64,000 nt of DNA, from NCBI GenBank assembly GCA_964036045.1, contig OZ038383.1, positions 68,205,725-68,269,724 on the forward strand, in the 5' to 3' direction. Position numbers and translations under genes: made by a program. How positions within the stretch are numbered: position 1 is the first letter of the stretch; the number at the start of each line of letters is the position of its first letter. Origin of the DNA: Eutreptiella sp. 'Long Island Sound 2002' (lineage: Eukaryota > Euglenozoa > Euglenophyceae > Eutreptiales > Eutreptiaceae). Shown one piece after another: positions 1 through 48,699 of the stretch. The notes beneath the pieces are model-generated. The model did no database searches. It saw only the letters and a list, made by a program, of their open reading frames with translations, and was not told where the DNA came from.

Positions 1-1084
1 TTATCAAATTATCATTCTTCCGTCGAACAGGAATCACTGTTTTCAAAATGTTGTTCAAGATTGGATTCATGCAATCGCCGTGAGGGTTCTGTAGGAGTAT
101 GGAGATCCTTGTTAGATGTTGAAGGATTTTGATAAACAGTTTCAAGCCGCAGGAGCAGTGGAATATCAAAAGAGGATTGAGTCTTTGGTTTGGAGTCTGT
201 GCTTTTGCTATCACTATCGCTGCATGTGTGTTCGCAAACAATCACAAACAATCACGGGACATTTCAAGAAAGGATTTCAAGGATTTCCAAAAGTGGTTTT
301 GGTTTTAGAACCATTGAGTGTGTTGAGTTAAATCTGCAGGATTCACCTTCAGGCAAAGGAGTTGGGATTTAGTCCAAACTGAACAACGGGTTTGCAAAAC
401 ATATTTCGGAGAGGAGGACCAATACTCAGAGAGTCGATAACAAGATTATAAAAATCTTACACGTACTCGGTACATATTGTATCGCGTTACGAAACTTACA
501 CTTTCCAATGTTCAAGAAACATGCCAATCCCTATTGTAATACTTTGATTGAAACAACAAAGCTGCAACCCTTATTCAAGCGTGGTAAAGTGTGCGATAGT
601 TGGCCTCACAACTCACTGCCCGTGTACAATGACAGGCTTGGTGACGCGGCAATGGAGCCCTTGGACGTAGATGGCAAACAATGGACAAGTTCAAAAAATG
701 TCGGCACGTACCAAAATATCTTACTATAAAAGTTTGTTGATTTGGGCATCCAAGAACTCTAGTGACTGGGTGATGAGCCTTTTAGCGAGCTCAAAAGTTC
801 CATCTATGAACCTTAGGTGGAAATATTTCGTTTCATGGATTCTGATTCGGAATGTAACATGACAAACAGAAACACGTGGGCAACCATCCGCAAGAATTTG
901 CCCGATAAAGGGCAAACACATGCGGTTAAAGCGGATGCCTCCTCGACTGTTATAGGTGGTAACCTATCCAATGGTTTTGCCACACCGGAACACATAATCT
1001 TTGCCGCACACAGTATCTAAGCCACTTGGGCGCAAGGTGCTCCTGGTCGTGACATCCTTAATGTAGAGTTCCGAACCGGTTTCA
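1..1084. other. Unassigned stretch with weak minus-strand coding traces
   Basis: No gene is recognised. On the minus strand, 12-251 is a 79-codon serine- and acid-rich open frame. Positions 724-921 form a 65-codon frame whose last third (HETKYFHLRFIDGTFELAKR and on) has an ordinary amphipathic composition rather than low complexity. Either could be an exon or element remnant. I see no start context, splice sites or family match that decides it. Confidence 0.25.
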
Positions 1085-1480
1085 CCAATTAATCGAAAAA
1101 ACCAGTTATCGGCAATAATCGGAGGTTATTTTCAAAACAATTGGCACAACCGCTAATTTTGAAAACTGATTTAAACCGATGAATTGGAATGGTTCCAAAA
1201 TTTTCGGGTTCTTTTCGGCAGTACATTTTGTCCTTTTTTTGCACTAAGCAGAGGCTTTGGTAGCAATGAACGATGGCCGATGGTGAATTACAACTTCTAA
1301 CGTAGCTTTGATCACTGTGCTTTGACTTGTATGGGCTCCCTTGTGCGGATGGCAAGATTTTGGTTAGGAAAGGGCAAATAATCGGAAAAACCGGTTATTT
1401 TGAAAACTATTCATCGGCAAAACCGGTTATTTTTGTGAAAATAATCGTTTAAAACCGGTTATTTTCAAAACTACCAGGTT
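1085..1480. repeat. Short AACCGGTTATTTT repeats
   Basis: The motif AAAACCGGTTATTTT and close variants recur at about 1093, 1388, 1418 and 1452, mixed with ATAATCG. ACCGGT is itself palindromic, so the motif reads similarly on both strands. The cluster looks like a decayed element end or a small degenerate minisatellite. No coding content is evident. Confidence 0.5.
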
Positions 1481-1499
1481 CCAAACCTTACCTTAATGT

Positions 1500-3795
1500 T
1501 AGCAAGGATGGACATTGTGTATTTGCAGCCACTTTCGCATGCAACGACACGAGTAATCTGAAACACGATGATTGGTGTACGAAATACCCTACGCCGAAAA
1601 TCCCTTCATTGTTTCACCGTTGCCTTGCCGTTCCGTCCTCCAATGTAGTGGTATTCTTTTTTGATGAAAATGGCTCCCATATTATGTATGACTTTGTTTT
1701 TTTTTTGCCGAGACATGATTGTTGTCCTGGTGTTGAGGACCCCCGTTTGAGAAAAAATAGCTAGAAAAAAAAGGCGCTGCAAAACTCACCGCAGCCACCA
1801 ACATACTTCTCAAAGACATTCGTTGCACCCACTGGAGAACATGGTACAAATTGCCCAGCAGTAAGAGCCCCACTACCATCCCTCCCGAAAATGTCAAATT
1901 GAGCGGCCGACGGCCGGGCAATGCTAATGATACTTTTTCAGTATATGTTTCGGTGTCAATTGTCGAAAAAAAGAAGCCGCAAAACACACCGGTGGCGCCT
2001 AGTAACCTCAACGAGACATTTGTTGCACTCTGCAAAATATTGTATGCAACCATGCCGGTCCAACCTTGACAGCCCCACTTGTTACCCAAATAACTTAGCT
2101 CAAATTGAGCAAAAGAGAGCTCTCTATGGCCACGGATATTTTTTGCCATATATTTCAAGGAACATTCTGCAAAAAGAAAGTGCCGCCAAACTCACGAGTG
2201 GCACCAAGTTGCGGCTCCGGAAAAGAAAATTCTCGCCAAAAAAAGTTTTTTAATAAAATGGTCGAAATGTTGGAAAATGTGTCAAAACTCATCTAATATG
2301 AGTTGTGTTGAAATAGATCGGTGCATTTTCAACCAAAAAGGCTTTCAAACAACGAAAACGGTTCGTAAAATGGCCACGTTGGCACCAAGATATGAATTTT
2401 CGGTTGTTGGCGCATGTCACTCTTTACAGAGGCGTGTACTAGGTATTTTTTTTGTAGGTTTGTTGTATTCTGTCACCTATGTGGGCTTTCCGGCCCCAAT
2501 TCATTGCGCGCATGTGCCCACGAATGCTGCAAGGTAAACTGGGGACTAATTGGTATGGATCCCAAGCCGAGTTGTCCGCTCCGGCTTTGCTTTTTGAAAA
2601 TTTTTGAACATGGTACAACAAATCAATATACTTGATCGCCCGATTGCCATCCGCTAGTGCCGCACGACGCATGCGTGGTTGCAATCCCTGCTGCGGCTGA
2701 GAGCAAGTGCTGCCGGCGACGCAAAGATTTTCCCGATCTTGTAAGAGAGTGTTAAATTTTTACAATGAAAGTTTGATGGGCGCCGAAATGTATGTCCTTC
2801 AGACAGTTGAATATGCGCTCACTGGGAAATTCATCTCTCCCCCGAACTGCTACCCCATGCTTCACGTCTACAGCTGCCGGTGGACCCAAACCATCGGTCA
2901 AAACTCGACGGCAGCGAAGAGAAATCCTCAAATTTTGAACGCGGTTTTAAATCTCTTAACAGCCGCTGCTATAACCACCCCGCCGTTATGAACCGTCGGA
3001 ATTTGGTCAATTGTACGTTCGGACATTAGAAGGCTTGTGCCAAGAAGCCACAATCTGAGTGCATTGGGGACATTACAATCTCGATTAGGGACATTACGAG
3101 ACTTTTGTCTGGGACACTGTACATTTGTACAAAGGCTGCCCAGGGCATTGAATGTCCCAAAAGGCCCAGGTGCTCACTGTGTAATACCCCAGCAGCAAGG
3201 GATTGCCCCTAATTTCGGTATGTATTTGTTATACATTTTCTCTTCTTCGCACTGTGCTTGTGTGTTTGTATGCAAGGTTTTAGTTTGCTATGTGCCGCCC
3301 ACTTCGCTTTGTGCTCCGTTTTGCCCTCGTCTTTGTCAAGGGGTGGGGGACAAGACCACTCTTTGCACCCCCCCCCGAGCCCCCAAAAAATAGCACCCAA
3401 GTCAAAAAAGGAGGGGCACTGAAGTTTTAGGAAAGACGGAGAGAAAAACTAGAAATTGGGCACAAAGCGGCCCAAAGAAAATTTTCCATATCCCACAAAA
3501 ATGGCCACTACATGTCCTAGAAAACAGTCTCGTGTTGTCCTGAATGCTTCCCGCCAATGTCCATACAAGAAAGTCTTGTCCGTGGTTGAGAAGTCTTATA
3601 ATGTGCCTACTAGCTTGACTTTGGCCGGGACATAGTTGGACATTTTAATGTACTTTCTCCACGAAATCACAAAATTTGTTACACGCTGTACACGAGAGTA
3701 TGCTTCCTAAAGTCTGCAATCGGCCAACACTTCGATATTGTTCCTCAACTTTATTGTTCTGGCTCGTGGTCTACAATGTTGTGTTGCATAACTTC
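1500..3795. other. Non-coding stretch with three diverged repeat segments and a minus ORF
   Basis: Minus-strand 1682-2158 is open for 158 codons with several hydrophobic runs, but it overlaps imperfect repeats. A segment beginning GCAAAACTCACCGCAGCCAC near 1780 recurs, diverged, near 1978 and 2186, each with a following 'acattcgttgcac'-like stretch. The ORF is therefore more likely a by-product of repeats than a gene. From 2300 to 3795 I see no gene. Several GGACATTAC/GGGACA phrases between 3060 and 3140 look like a small degenerate repeat. Confidence 0.3.
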
Positions 3796-3798
3796 CTT

Positions 3799-4262
3799 TC
3801 AATACAGGAACTTTGCGTGCAACAAGTGTTGGAGGAACTTTTCTGCATCGCGTCTGTGTGAACCATGATTGTGCAAATGGACGTACCACTCTTTGCCCGA
3901 CATGGCCTCCCTATCCCGTAGATTCAAAACGACAAATATGCGGGGAAGAAAAGCGGACTCTAAGACCATATTGTTACATGAGCACAAATCGAAGTCCCGG
4001 TGCACATGACACTGCATTGCTAGAAACGAAAGCCCGCGCTTCATGTCAAGACTACATGCTATCACTCAAACGAGCACCACACCCCTTCGAGGTGCACTCA
4101 AAGATAAGAAGACGTGCACCCTTCCGGCCTAGAAATGCCAAAGAACGGGGAAGGTAAAGAAGGCACATTCCAAACCTGTTCAACAAGGTGACTGTCATGT
4201 GTTGTAGCCCGAACGTGGCATCTTTCGAAACATCATCAAGGTCGTATTGGAAGGGTTTTACT
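3799..4262 (-). pseudogene. Possible protein-kinase-like relic, frameshifted
   Basis: Read on the minus strand, 4262 to about 4045 gives KPFQYDLDDVSKDATF followed by LLNRFG and GRKGARLLIFECTSKG, ending at a stop. A second frame from about 4058 to 3799 continues with LDMKRGLSFLAMQCHVHRDF, then NNMVLES and a stop. The order resembles the hinge of a receptor-like or tyrosine-like kinase (RLLIFE, then a GxxxxRL helix) followed by the catalytic loop (GLSFL...HVHRDF...N.VL). The loop has extra residues between HRD and Asn, no clear DFG follows, and a frame change is needed, so any kinase would be dead. This is a fragile call based on motif order alone. Confidence 0.3.
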
Positions 4263-4878
4263 CAAGTTGGGCGCAACTTGGACGTAGCTTTCGTAATCAA
4301 AAATTCTCTATCGGCCATACTTGCTGTGTTTGAAGCCAACGTCCGACATGGCCAAAACATAATATTTTGTGGAACGTGCAGTGTCCTTACTACTAAGAAC
4401 AAGTGTGAGGCCAAAAGCTTCGGAGGCTGGTACTCACGATCGGGCGAAACGTTGAAAGGTACTAAACCCATGACCGCGAGGGTGAAAATGCGGCACTTGC
4501 CACCACTCATTTTAAGCCATCTCAAAGCGACACCTACTACTAAGCTTTTCCCCTCACCCTAAGTACAATTTGCGCGTCTCGAAAGAATATTACCAAGCGT
4601 AGTAACCTTGTGCACGCACAACGTGTGAAAAAGGCACCTAAAATAGTGCCCGAGGAAAGGCAAAAATTAACCCATGGATTTCGGAGTTGTTCATTTATGT
4701 TCAAATACATTGAAACTGGTATTTGGTTGTTTGTGTTATTCCTCCTAAGTATCGATTGCCTATTATGCACGAGATGTTGGTACACAGGTGTCTATTAGGG
4801 TTTTAAGGTACGCGACGCCAAGATGCCATGCCACACCATGGGAAGATCTTGACCAAGTCGTTTGACTTTGATATGGTT
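4263..4878. other. No gene seen
   Basis: Minus-strand 4262-4525 is open for 87 codons directly upstream of the possible kinase relic and could be its decayed N-terminal lobe, but no glycine loop or lysine motif is visible. The rest shows nothing. Confidence 0.3.
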
Positions 4879-4925
4879 AAAACCGTGTAGGGAGGGGAAT
4901 TTTTATAGAAAAAAACCGCGTACGT
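4879..4925 (+). repeat. Left arm of a 47-bp inverted repeat
   Basis: This arm (AAAACCGTGTAGGGAGGGGA, then TTTTTATAGAAAAAAACCG) matches the reverse complement of 5794-5840 with a few mismatches. Further ACCGTGTACGGGCACGG and AAAACCGT phrases at 4930-5010 are degenerate repeats of the same end. Together the arms bracket a purine microsatellite, as expected for a foldback or MITE-like element with an expanded core. Confidence 0.55.
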
Positions 4926-5077
4926 GCAACGGTTTTTTGGACCCAAAAAACCGTGTACGGGCACGGTTTTTTTCTAAGAAAACCGTTTGCGGACATGGTT
5001 TTCAAACTAAGGGAAATTTTTTCGGGTGCGCAACTTGGGAAGTATATTCCTTAAGTATTGTGCCCATCCCTAAACAG

Positions 5078-5715
<638 letters not shown>

Positions 5716-5793
5716 GAGAAAGACAAACACATGGTGGGTGCGATCCAAAGGCCTACCCCAAGAGTAGGAAAGGGCAAGGGGGCTGTGTTCCCT

Positions 5794-5840
5794 GTACACG
5801 GTTTTTTTCTATAAAAGTTTCCCTCCAACTACTAGGTTTT
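5794..5840 (-). repeat. Right arm of the inverted repeat flanking the GA tract
   Basis: Reverse complement of the 4879-4925 arm, sharing the core CGGTTTTTTTCTATAAAA. A short tail to 5870 continues the similarity. No target duplication could be recognised by eye. Confidence 0.55.
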
Positions 5841-6231
5841 AGAAAAAATGTGTTCATGCACGAGTTTTCTAATCGACAATTAGGCGCACGTGTGTGTGTT
5901 TGGTGCATAATTTTCGATTTCATTTTGATCAGGGCCCTTGGTGCGCCACCTTGCTTGCAAGGGCGGAAGGAGTCACGATGGACACCATCACCCAACTTGA
6001 TCTAATCGTTTTACACAACACCTTGATGCCAACCTCTCGAGTTGCCACATACCCCGGGGCCCAAGTGACAACATCAATCGGTCACCACGGCAAGGTGCCT
6101 CTTCAATGAATGGCATGTAAATTGGGTGAATGTTTGTCTACTTGTACACCCATCCGCAATTGTCACGGTTGTCCCTTTTTTGTCTTGATTCGCTCGTCAT
6201 AAGACCCTTTTGCACGGTGTGTTTGCTTCGG
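5841..6231 (+). other. Region upstream of the RNA-binding gene
   Basis: This is the 5' flank of the large gene. An in-frame ATG at 6130 would add 34 residues (MFVYLYTHPQ...), but that stretch is hydrophobic and unlike the charged, low-complexity protein that follows. The ATG at 6232 is therefore preferred. A 71-codon open frame at 5894-6109 has no recognisable feature. No TATA box or other promoter element can be asserted, and an untranslated first exon further upstream is possible. Confidence 0.35.
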
Positions 6232-43371
<37,140 letters not shown>

Positions 43372-43690
43372 CAGCTCGCGTATTTTCTATTTGGCTTTGC
43401 CACTTTGCATGTTTGACAGTTTTCTTGAACAATTCGTCAATGCTGTTTCTCGTGCCTGTTTCTGTTGAAGTGCACACGAAAGCTTTGCAACTGGGTCAGT
43501 TTTGGCATTCTCGTCCATTGTAGATAGTCAAGCCACGCATCCCATGAATCAGTTTTTGGCGAGTTACATCACCAGATGTTGTTAAAGCCACCCGGCCTTG
43601 AGAAAACACCTTTGGCATTTTGGGGGGCATAGTGGTTTGGGTATGCCACTGTTTTTTCTTGTGTGTTGGGGGAGGGGGTTTCTTGATTAA
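43372..43690. other. No gene seen; probable start of intron 4
   Basis: Short broken frames only. No polyadenylation or stop context tied to exon 4 is convincing. Confidence 0.35.
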
Positions 43691-43900
43691 TAGAGAGCAT
43701 GCAAGGATTTCATTACAACCATGGAGCTGTTGAGCTTACAAGAAGCATCCAAGAATGAATATAGAGTATCCGAGAATCAACAAGAGGCATGTAAGAATTA
43801 GTAGTGAGCAGGCAAGGATTTCATTGCCACCATGGAGACCAAGTTGGAGCCATTCGGGCAAGACAAGAAGCACCCAAGAATGAATATGGATTCCACCTGC
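43690..43900 (+). repeat. Two-copy direct repeat of about 113 bp
   Basis: GAGCATGCAAGGATTTCATT, ACCATGGAG and AAGAATGAATATAGA at 43694 recur as GAGCAGGCAAGGATTTCATT, ACCATGGAG and AAGAATGAATATGGA at 43807. Confidence 0.6.
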
Positions 43901-43934
43901 ATATTCCACCCCGTGTCCCCCCCCCCCTCGAGCA

Positions 43935-44185
43935 GCCCACACGTTGCCCAAGTCCCAGTTGGGGAAGGGCAAGTTGTTTTTCTGGCGTGGACCCTACCAG
44001 CTCGAGGTTTCCAAGACCGGTCCCACGGATGCAAATACCGTTATCTGCTTTGCCCTTGGCAGTGTCCTCCCACCGACCCGCCCTACAACAACATGGCAGC
44101 TCATCAACGCTGCGCCTGCCTCGAGGCCCTCAAAGAAGGCGAAATCGCGGTTGTGGTTTGTCATATGCCCTTGTGATGTGCAGGT
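43935..44185 (+). pseudogene. Unrecognised element-type coding fragment
   Basis: One frame reads PKSQLGKGKLFFWRGPYQLE, TDANTVICFALGSV and SKKAKSRLWFVICPCDVQ and then runs into GTGTGCC, a possible donor, just before palindromes at 44240. It looks like a real protein fragment. No domain is recognised. Confidence 0.35.
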
Positions 44186-44239
44186 GTGCCTTTTGGCTGC
44201 ATAGTTCTGTTCGCAGTCGTCAAAGTGCATACATTGCTT

Positions 44240-44372
44240 GTCATTTTTGCACAAATTTCGCATGAATTTGGCGCAAATTTGACACAAATATCGCCCGGTG
44301 CACCATAATCCGAATTTGGATTTGATAGTAGAATACCACGGCTTTCACAACAATTTCGCACGCATTTCGCAC
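44240..44372 (+). repeat. Palindrome cluster, diverged (TTTCGCACGAA type)
   Basis: TTTGCACAAATTTCGCATGAATTTGG, split by ACACAAATATCGC, and CAATTTCGCACGCATTTCGC. It is related to the clusters at 18.55, 20.6, 24.05 and 26.1 kb but more decayed. It again precedes an open coding region. Confidence 0.5.
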
Positions 44373-44379
44373 CTCCAAT

Positions 44380-45120
44380 TCCTAGAGCCCGCGCACCCGC
44401 TCCTTCCACGCTTGGAAGTGGTTCAAGCCGATCATCTAGGGCCACCCTGACACGGGCCACGCGGAGCAAGCCGACAGCTCCAACACCCCAACCGGATCCA
44501 GGTCGGGGCCCCACTTCGGGGCGCAGTCTTGTCCCTAGCCCCGCTGTGATCCCCAAAGCCACGTCATCCCCATGCCCAATCCCGGCACTTGGGCCTTGTG
44601 GTACAGCGGGCCAGCATTTGACAAAATGGCTGTTTGCCCACACCAGGCCATACCACATGCGTGGAAGGCAGTTCTACCACCGAAGGGCAAGGAGGGACAA
44701 CACACTAGCTCGCTGGAGAACCACCCCTTGACGATGACCGCCGCGTCAACTTTCTAGTGGCCGCCCTTGAGGCGGTGGCCAAAGCAGGCCACCAAATCCT
44801 CACCCTTCCCCGCCTAGCCCACGGCAAGACCCTCCTTGATGGTCACCGTAAAGAGGAAGCTACCAGTGTGGGGGGCATCGCCTTCTCCCTAATGTGGGGT
44901 GGTGACACTCAAACACTAGGCTGCTGCCATAATTTCACTTCGACCCTAGGCATTTGGGGGCACGTCATGATGATTGGTTTGACAATGCATGGCTTTGCAA
45001 GAACAACCTTCGAGGGCTGGAGAGTCGTCCGGCGGCTGAGGGGGGGGAAGAGGAGGCTGATGGGGACCAGAGTTGCACATAAGAAATTTTGGTGGGGGTG
45101 GGGGGGAGGGGGGGGGGGGG
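44380..45120 (+). pseudogene. Unrecognised decayed coding region
   Basis: A Ser/Thr/Pro-rich start (SSRSSRATLTRATRSKPTAP) is followed, with frame changes, by WYSGPAFDKMAVCPHQAIPH and, from about 44730, VNFLVAALEAVAKAGHQILT, LPRLAHGKTLLDGHRKEEAT and GGDTQTLGCCHNFTSTLG. Ends in a long G run near 45107. Probably one element gene now broken. No family recognised. Confidence 0.35.
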
Positions 45121-45389
45121 GGTTGGCTGTCTGTCACTCAGTGACAGTTGGAGAGTGACAGATAGCATTGACAGTGGCAGTTGGTTGCACATTTTCACAT
45201 GCTGCAACACATGCTTTCCTACTGCGTACCTCCTTTTTTTAATTTTGACAATGCCTGTGAAGGGCATTTGGCAAGTGCGCTGCACCACACAGTTTGGGCA
45301 CAATCCTCCGTGCCCTACTCTGAGCAGTTGCACATCCCGCCGTTTGCGGGACAAAAAAAAGGGCAAAGAGAACGCATGCACTGCAGTCT

Positions 45390-46983
45390 GCTGCTGCTGC
45401 TGTATTGGCTGGACTGGCTTTGACGTGTGTTGGGCTACTTGCCCAGGCATACCTTGCCCCTTCGCAGGCTGTTCCTGGCACCCAAGACAGTGGTGCTGCA
45501 AGTTCCTCCGATGCCGGCCCCAGTGCTGCCGCGGCACCTGCTGTTCCTGACACCCGGGATAGTGGTGGTGCAAGTGCTTCCCCTACAGATCCCAGTGGCG
45601 TTGTTGCTGCTGTTGCTTCCACTGCTGCAAAGGCGACGAAGCAACGCGCTTTGCTCGACATGTTTTCGACACGGTTGACAACGCAGCCTGCCACATGCCA
45701 CACTTGATTTACCGCAAATAACACAATGCATGCTTTGGTCCAGGGGTCAATTTGCGCTCCTGGGAAAACAAAGACGGGCGGCCTGCAACCAAGCAGCGGT
45801 TTTAATGAGCACAATGCCGATGAAACGCTTGGTGCAGCTGCATGAAGTCTTTTTGATGCAATAGGCAAGAGGGACAGTGCCCATTATTCCCGGTGACTTT
45901 GCTGCGTATTTTGCAGGCACATCTGGCAGGGAGGCATCACAATCTGTGGATGTACAACCGTGGCGCCGCATTCCTTCACTGGTAGAGCTGCTGTCAATCT
46001 GGCTCGTAGAGCCATCCCCTTCGTTCACCACCATTTTTGCTGTTGTGCACCACTTTGCAAAATGCACAGTGAATGAGGCACGTATGCGTGCAAAGGAAAT
46101 CTTGGAACAACTGCCCAGTCACCGCATTGCCATTTTTTGCGCTGTGCGGCATGTGCAACGCACATTGAAGCGTGACGTTGTCCTGCCTGATGGATTTCAG
46201 CAGCTGCCAAATTTTATTTCATTGATACCTTGCTAACACAGTTTGACATCAGGCTGCAAAACCCAGCGTACAAACATTTGGGGGTGGCATATTACCGCCT
46301 ATGGAAATCTTCTGAACCCACCAAGCAGGAAATAGACCAGGTGGTTGCCACTGAGAAGTGCTTTGCGCGCAGCAACCCATGTATTTCTGGTGCCCATCGT
46401 TTTTTTGGACGGGCCAAACAAGAGTATTTCAGCATTCCACAGGAGCAGCGTGAGGGTATGCGAGATGCCAAGTCCTTCATTACATTTTGGCAAGGCATTG
46501 TAGTCAAAAAGGAATTGCCTAACCCGCTGCAGCACTATGCCGCAGCTGTCCTGCTTTCCTGTTGCTCCTCCTGTGCCACAGGGCGGTCCATCAGTTTACT
46601 GAATCGTATTGTGACTGCCCTGTGTAACAGGATGTCATGGAAAAGCATCGGAATGCACCTCATTGGTGCCGAGGATGTGGATGACGTTAATTATCCGTAT
46701 ACGGAGGTGGTGCTAGTGCCTGGGGTGCCACACCTTGACGGTATGCGAAACATAAAGACCAGAAGACCGCACAACGGAAACCAGGCACAGGTAGGAAAAC
46801 GAGGGCACAGGTAGGAAAACGAGGGCACAGGTGCTGTTTGACGGGGGCTGAGATGCTTTGGTTGACTTGGATGACGATAGTAGCGATTTTGCATCAGACT
46901 GCAGCTTAGCTGATTTGCTTGTGACTATCTCCAATAGTAGCAGCAATTTGAGTTGCTCCTCATATGACAGTGACTGTGATTAA
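45390..46983 (+). pseudogene. hAT-like transposase relic
   Basis: An Ala/Ser/Pro-rich start with KQRALLDMFSTRLT (45630-45680) resembles the N-terminal part of hAT proteins. Positions 45877-46230 carry SLVELLSIWLVEPSPSFTTI and AIFCAVRHVQRTLKRDV. Positions 46210-46814 carry FYFIDTLLTQFDIRL and, near the end, LQHYAAAVLLSCCSSCATGR and SISLLNRIVTALCNRMS. This last part follows the hAT C-terminal dimerisation pattern (lLs.p.SsA..eRsfS...i.t..RnrmS). A Ser/Asp tail (FASDCSLADLLVTIS) ends at TAA 46981-46983. Two or more stops or frame changes interrupt it. No termini or 8-bp duplication could be fixed by eye. Confidence 0.5.
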
Positions 46984-47592
46984 AAGGACATGCTCGGACA
47001 ATGTGCGTTACCTGTCTGCGAAGCTTCTTTTTCTGTCACTGGTTCTATGCGTCACTCGTCACTCGTCACTGAGGGAGGGAGGGAGGGAGGTCGGCTAGGG
47101 GGGACCGCTATGTGCAACCCTGATGGGGGTGATGGCCGGATAGTAGGTCATTGGGGGCATCGGGCAGGAGTTGCAGCCCAGGCAAACCACGGTCCCTAGC
47201 TGGCCAAGGAAGGTCCCCAAGGGTCGCCGGGTTTTCACTTTGAGGGGGGGGGGGGGGGGGGCTTGTCGATAGAGCCCCAAGAAACGGGGGGGGGGGGGCG
47301 AAAAGGGCTCCATTGACGGGCACCATTAATCACCTATTATGAACTCTGGCGTTGAAGGCACCATTTTTGTTGAGCATTACAATTGGTCAATTTTTTTCCA
47401 CCAAATATATGGCAAATGACGACTTTCGTGAGGTCTCTCGACGCGTTGATTCCAACACATGTACCACCGGTGCCTAGCATAGAATATTGCAAGAAAGAGC
47501 AATATTCTTCCATCACCGGGGGCAATGTTGGGGGATACCCGGCGAGCTGCGTGCGATCTGTGCAATGTGGTCCATGAACAATATATGTTAAC
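46984..47592. other. No gene; G runs
   Basis: (GAGG)n-like repeat at 47070-47090, G runs of 10-18 at 47245 and 47287. Minus-strand 47337-47594 is an 85-codon open frame without recognisable features. Confidence 0.4.
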
Positions 47593-48015
47593 AAGATTTA
47601 TGTCCAGTGTCCAACGTCAAATGCACACTCTGTGGATGTCCATTACCAATGTCAGAGAACACTAGGCCAAATCCGGCAAGACGAGTGAAGATCCCTGCCT
47701 CGAGCTACTCCCCGGCTCGAGAAGGAGGCATTCAGGGGCTTTCCTTCTTTCTCTGCTTTCACGTGCTTTGCTTGCCATTCTTGACACTTACAAATATTTG
47801 TGAACAAGATTTGTGTCTTTTGTCAATTACACACTCTATAGATGTCCGTTTCCTATGTCATATAACACTAGGCCGAATCCGGTAAGACGACTGAAGATCC
47901 GTGCCTCGAGCTACTTCCCGGCTCGAGAAGGACACATTCAGGGGCTTTCCTTCGTTCTTTGCTTTCACGTGCTTTGCGTGCCATTCCCGGTACTTACAAA
48001 TATTTGTGAACAAGA
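47593..48015 (+). repeat. Tandem duplication of about 210 bp upstream of a small gene
   Basis: The unit beginning AACAAGATTTATGTCC at 47590 recurs at 47803, and its first bases recur again at 48009. Shared landmarks are ACACTAGGCCAAATCCGG, CTCGAGCTACTCCCCGGCTC and TTCAGGGGCTTTCCTT. The two copies are about 85-90% alike by eye. Confidence 0.75.
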
Positions 48016-48101
48016 TTTGTGTCCATTGTGTTGGTTGCGCCTCCCGGCACCTTGTGCTCTTGTGTGACGTTGCACTTTCTGCTCCGGCATTCGCAATAGA
48101 C

Positions 48102-48647
48102 ATGTCCAACGCCAGCGAGGGCAGTGCATCCTCTTCGGGCCCCCAGGATCCCAAGGGCCCCCAGGACGGAGGAAGTTTGGAGCTTGAGGCAGAGACGATT
48201 GATGCTGACGTTGTCCATGTGGAATTACCTGAACCCATGGACATGCAGTCCCGTCTTCAACACGCCTTGGCGGCACTATGTTTGAGGCATAAGTTGTATG
48301 AAACAATTGAGCCACGAATGTTAAGGGGTTTTCTAGATACGGTCACACCAAAGCAGTATGCCATTTCACCCCAAGATACGTTGTTGGCAATGCTCATGCA
48401 TAAGAAATTTGCAATACCGCTTTTAACCACCAGGGAAGCCGTTGGCAAGACAACCCCCTCCAAACACGAAACGAGTTATGGCATACAGTATAGGAATCTT
48501 TGTATAGTTGGCCCTGACCCCAAATATAACACAGAGCACACGTTTGCCGAAGAGGTAGATGAGCGTCTCCGTGACCACTATAAATTCCTCAAGTCTGTAG
48601 TTTCAACCCACCCTGAGCCAATATTTCGCGAGTTGAAGTGGACGTAG
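48102..48647 (+). CDS. Hypothetical protein, 181 aa
   Basis: The ATG at 48102 begins MSNASEGSASSSGPQDPKGP, an acidic disordered leader. A globular-looking region follows (RLQHALAALCLRHKLYETIE, LLAMLMHKKFAIPLLTTREA, DERLRDHYKFLKSVVSTHPE), ending ELKWT and TAG. The upstream frame is open to 47901, but that part lies in the duplicated leader, so the ATG is preferred. I do not recognise the family and see no catalytic motif. It is intact as a single exon and may be the first exon of a larger unit, or an element gene like its neighbours. Confidence 0.5.
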   Translation: MSNASEGSASSSGPQDPKGPQDGGSLELEAETIDADVVHVELPEPMDMQSRLQHALAALCLRHKLYETIEPRMLRGFLDTVTPKQYAISPQDTLLAMLMHKKFAIPLLTTREAVGKTTPSKHETSYGIQYRNLCIVGPDPKYNTEHTFAEEVDERLRDHYKFLKSVVSTHPEPIFRELKWT

Positions 48648-48699
48648 AGTGATCTGTTGACCTAGTTTAAAGATGCCAAGGTCAAAAAGCGCAGAAAAC

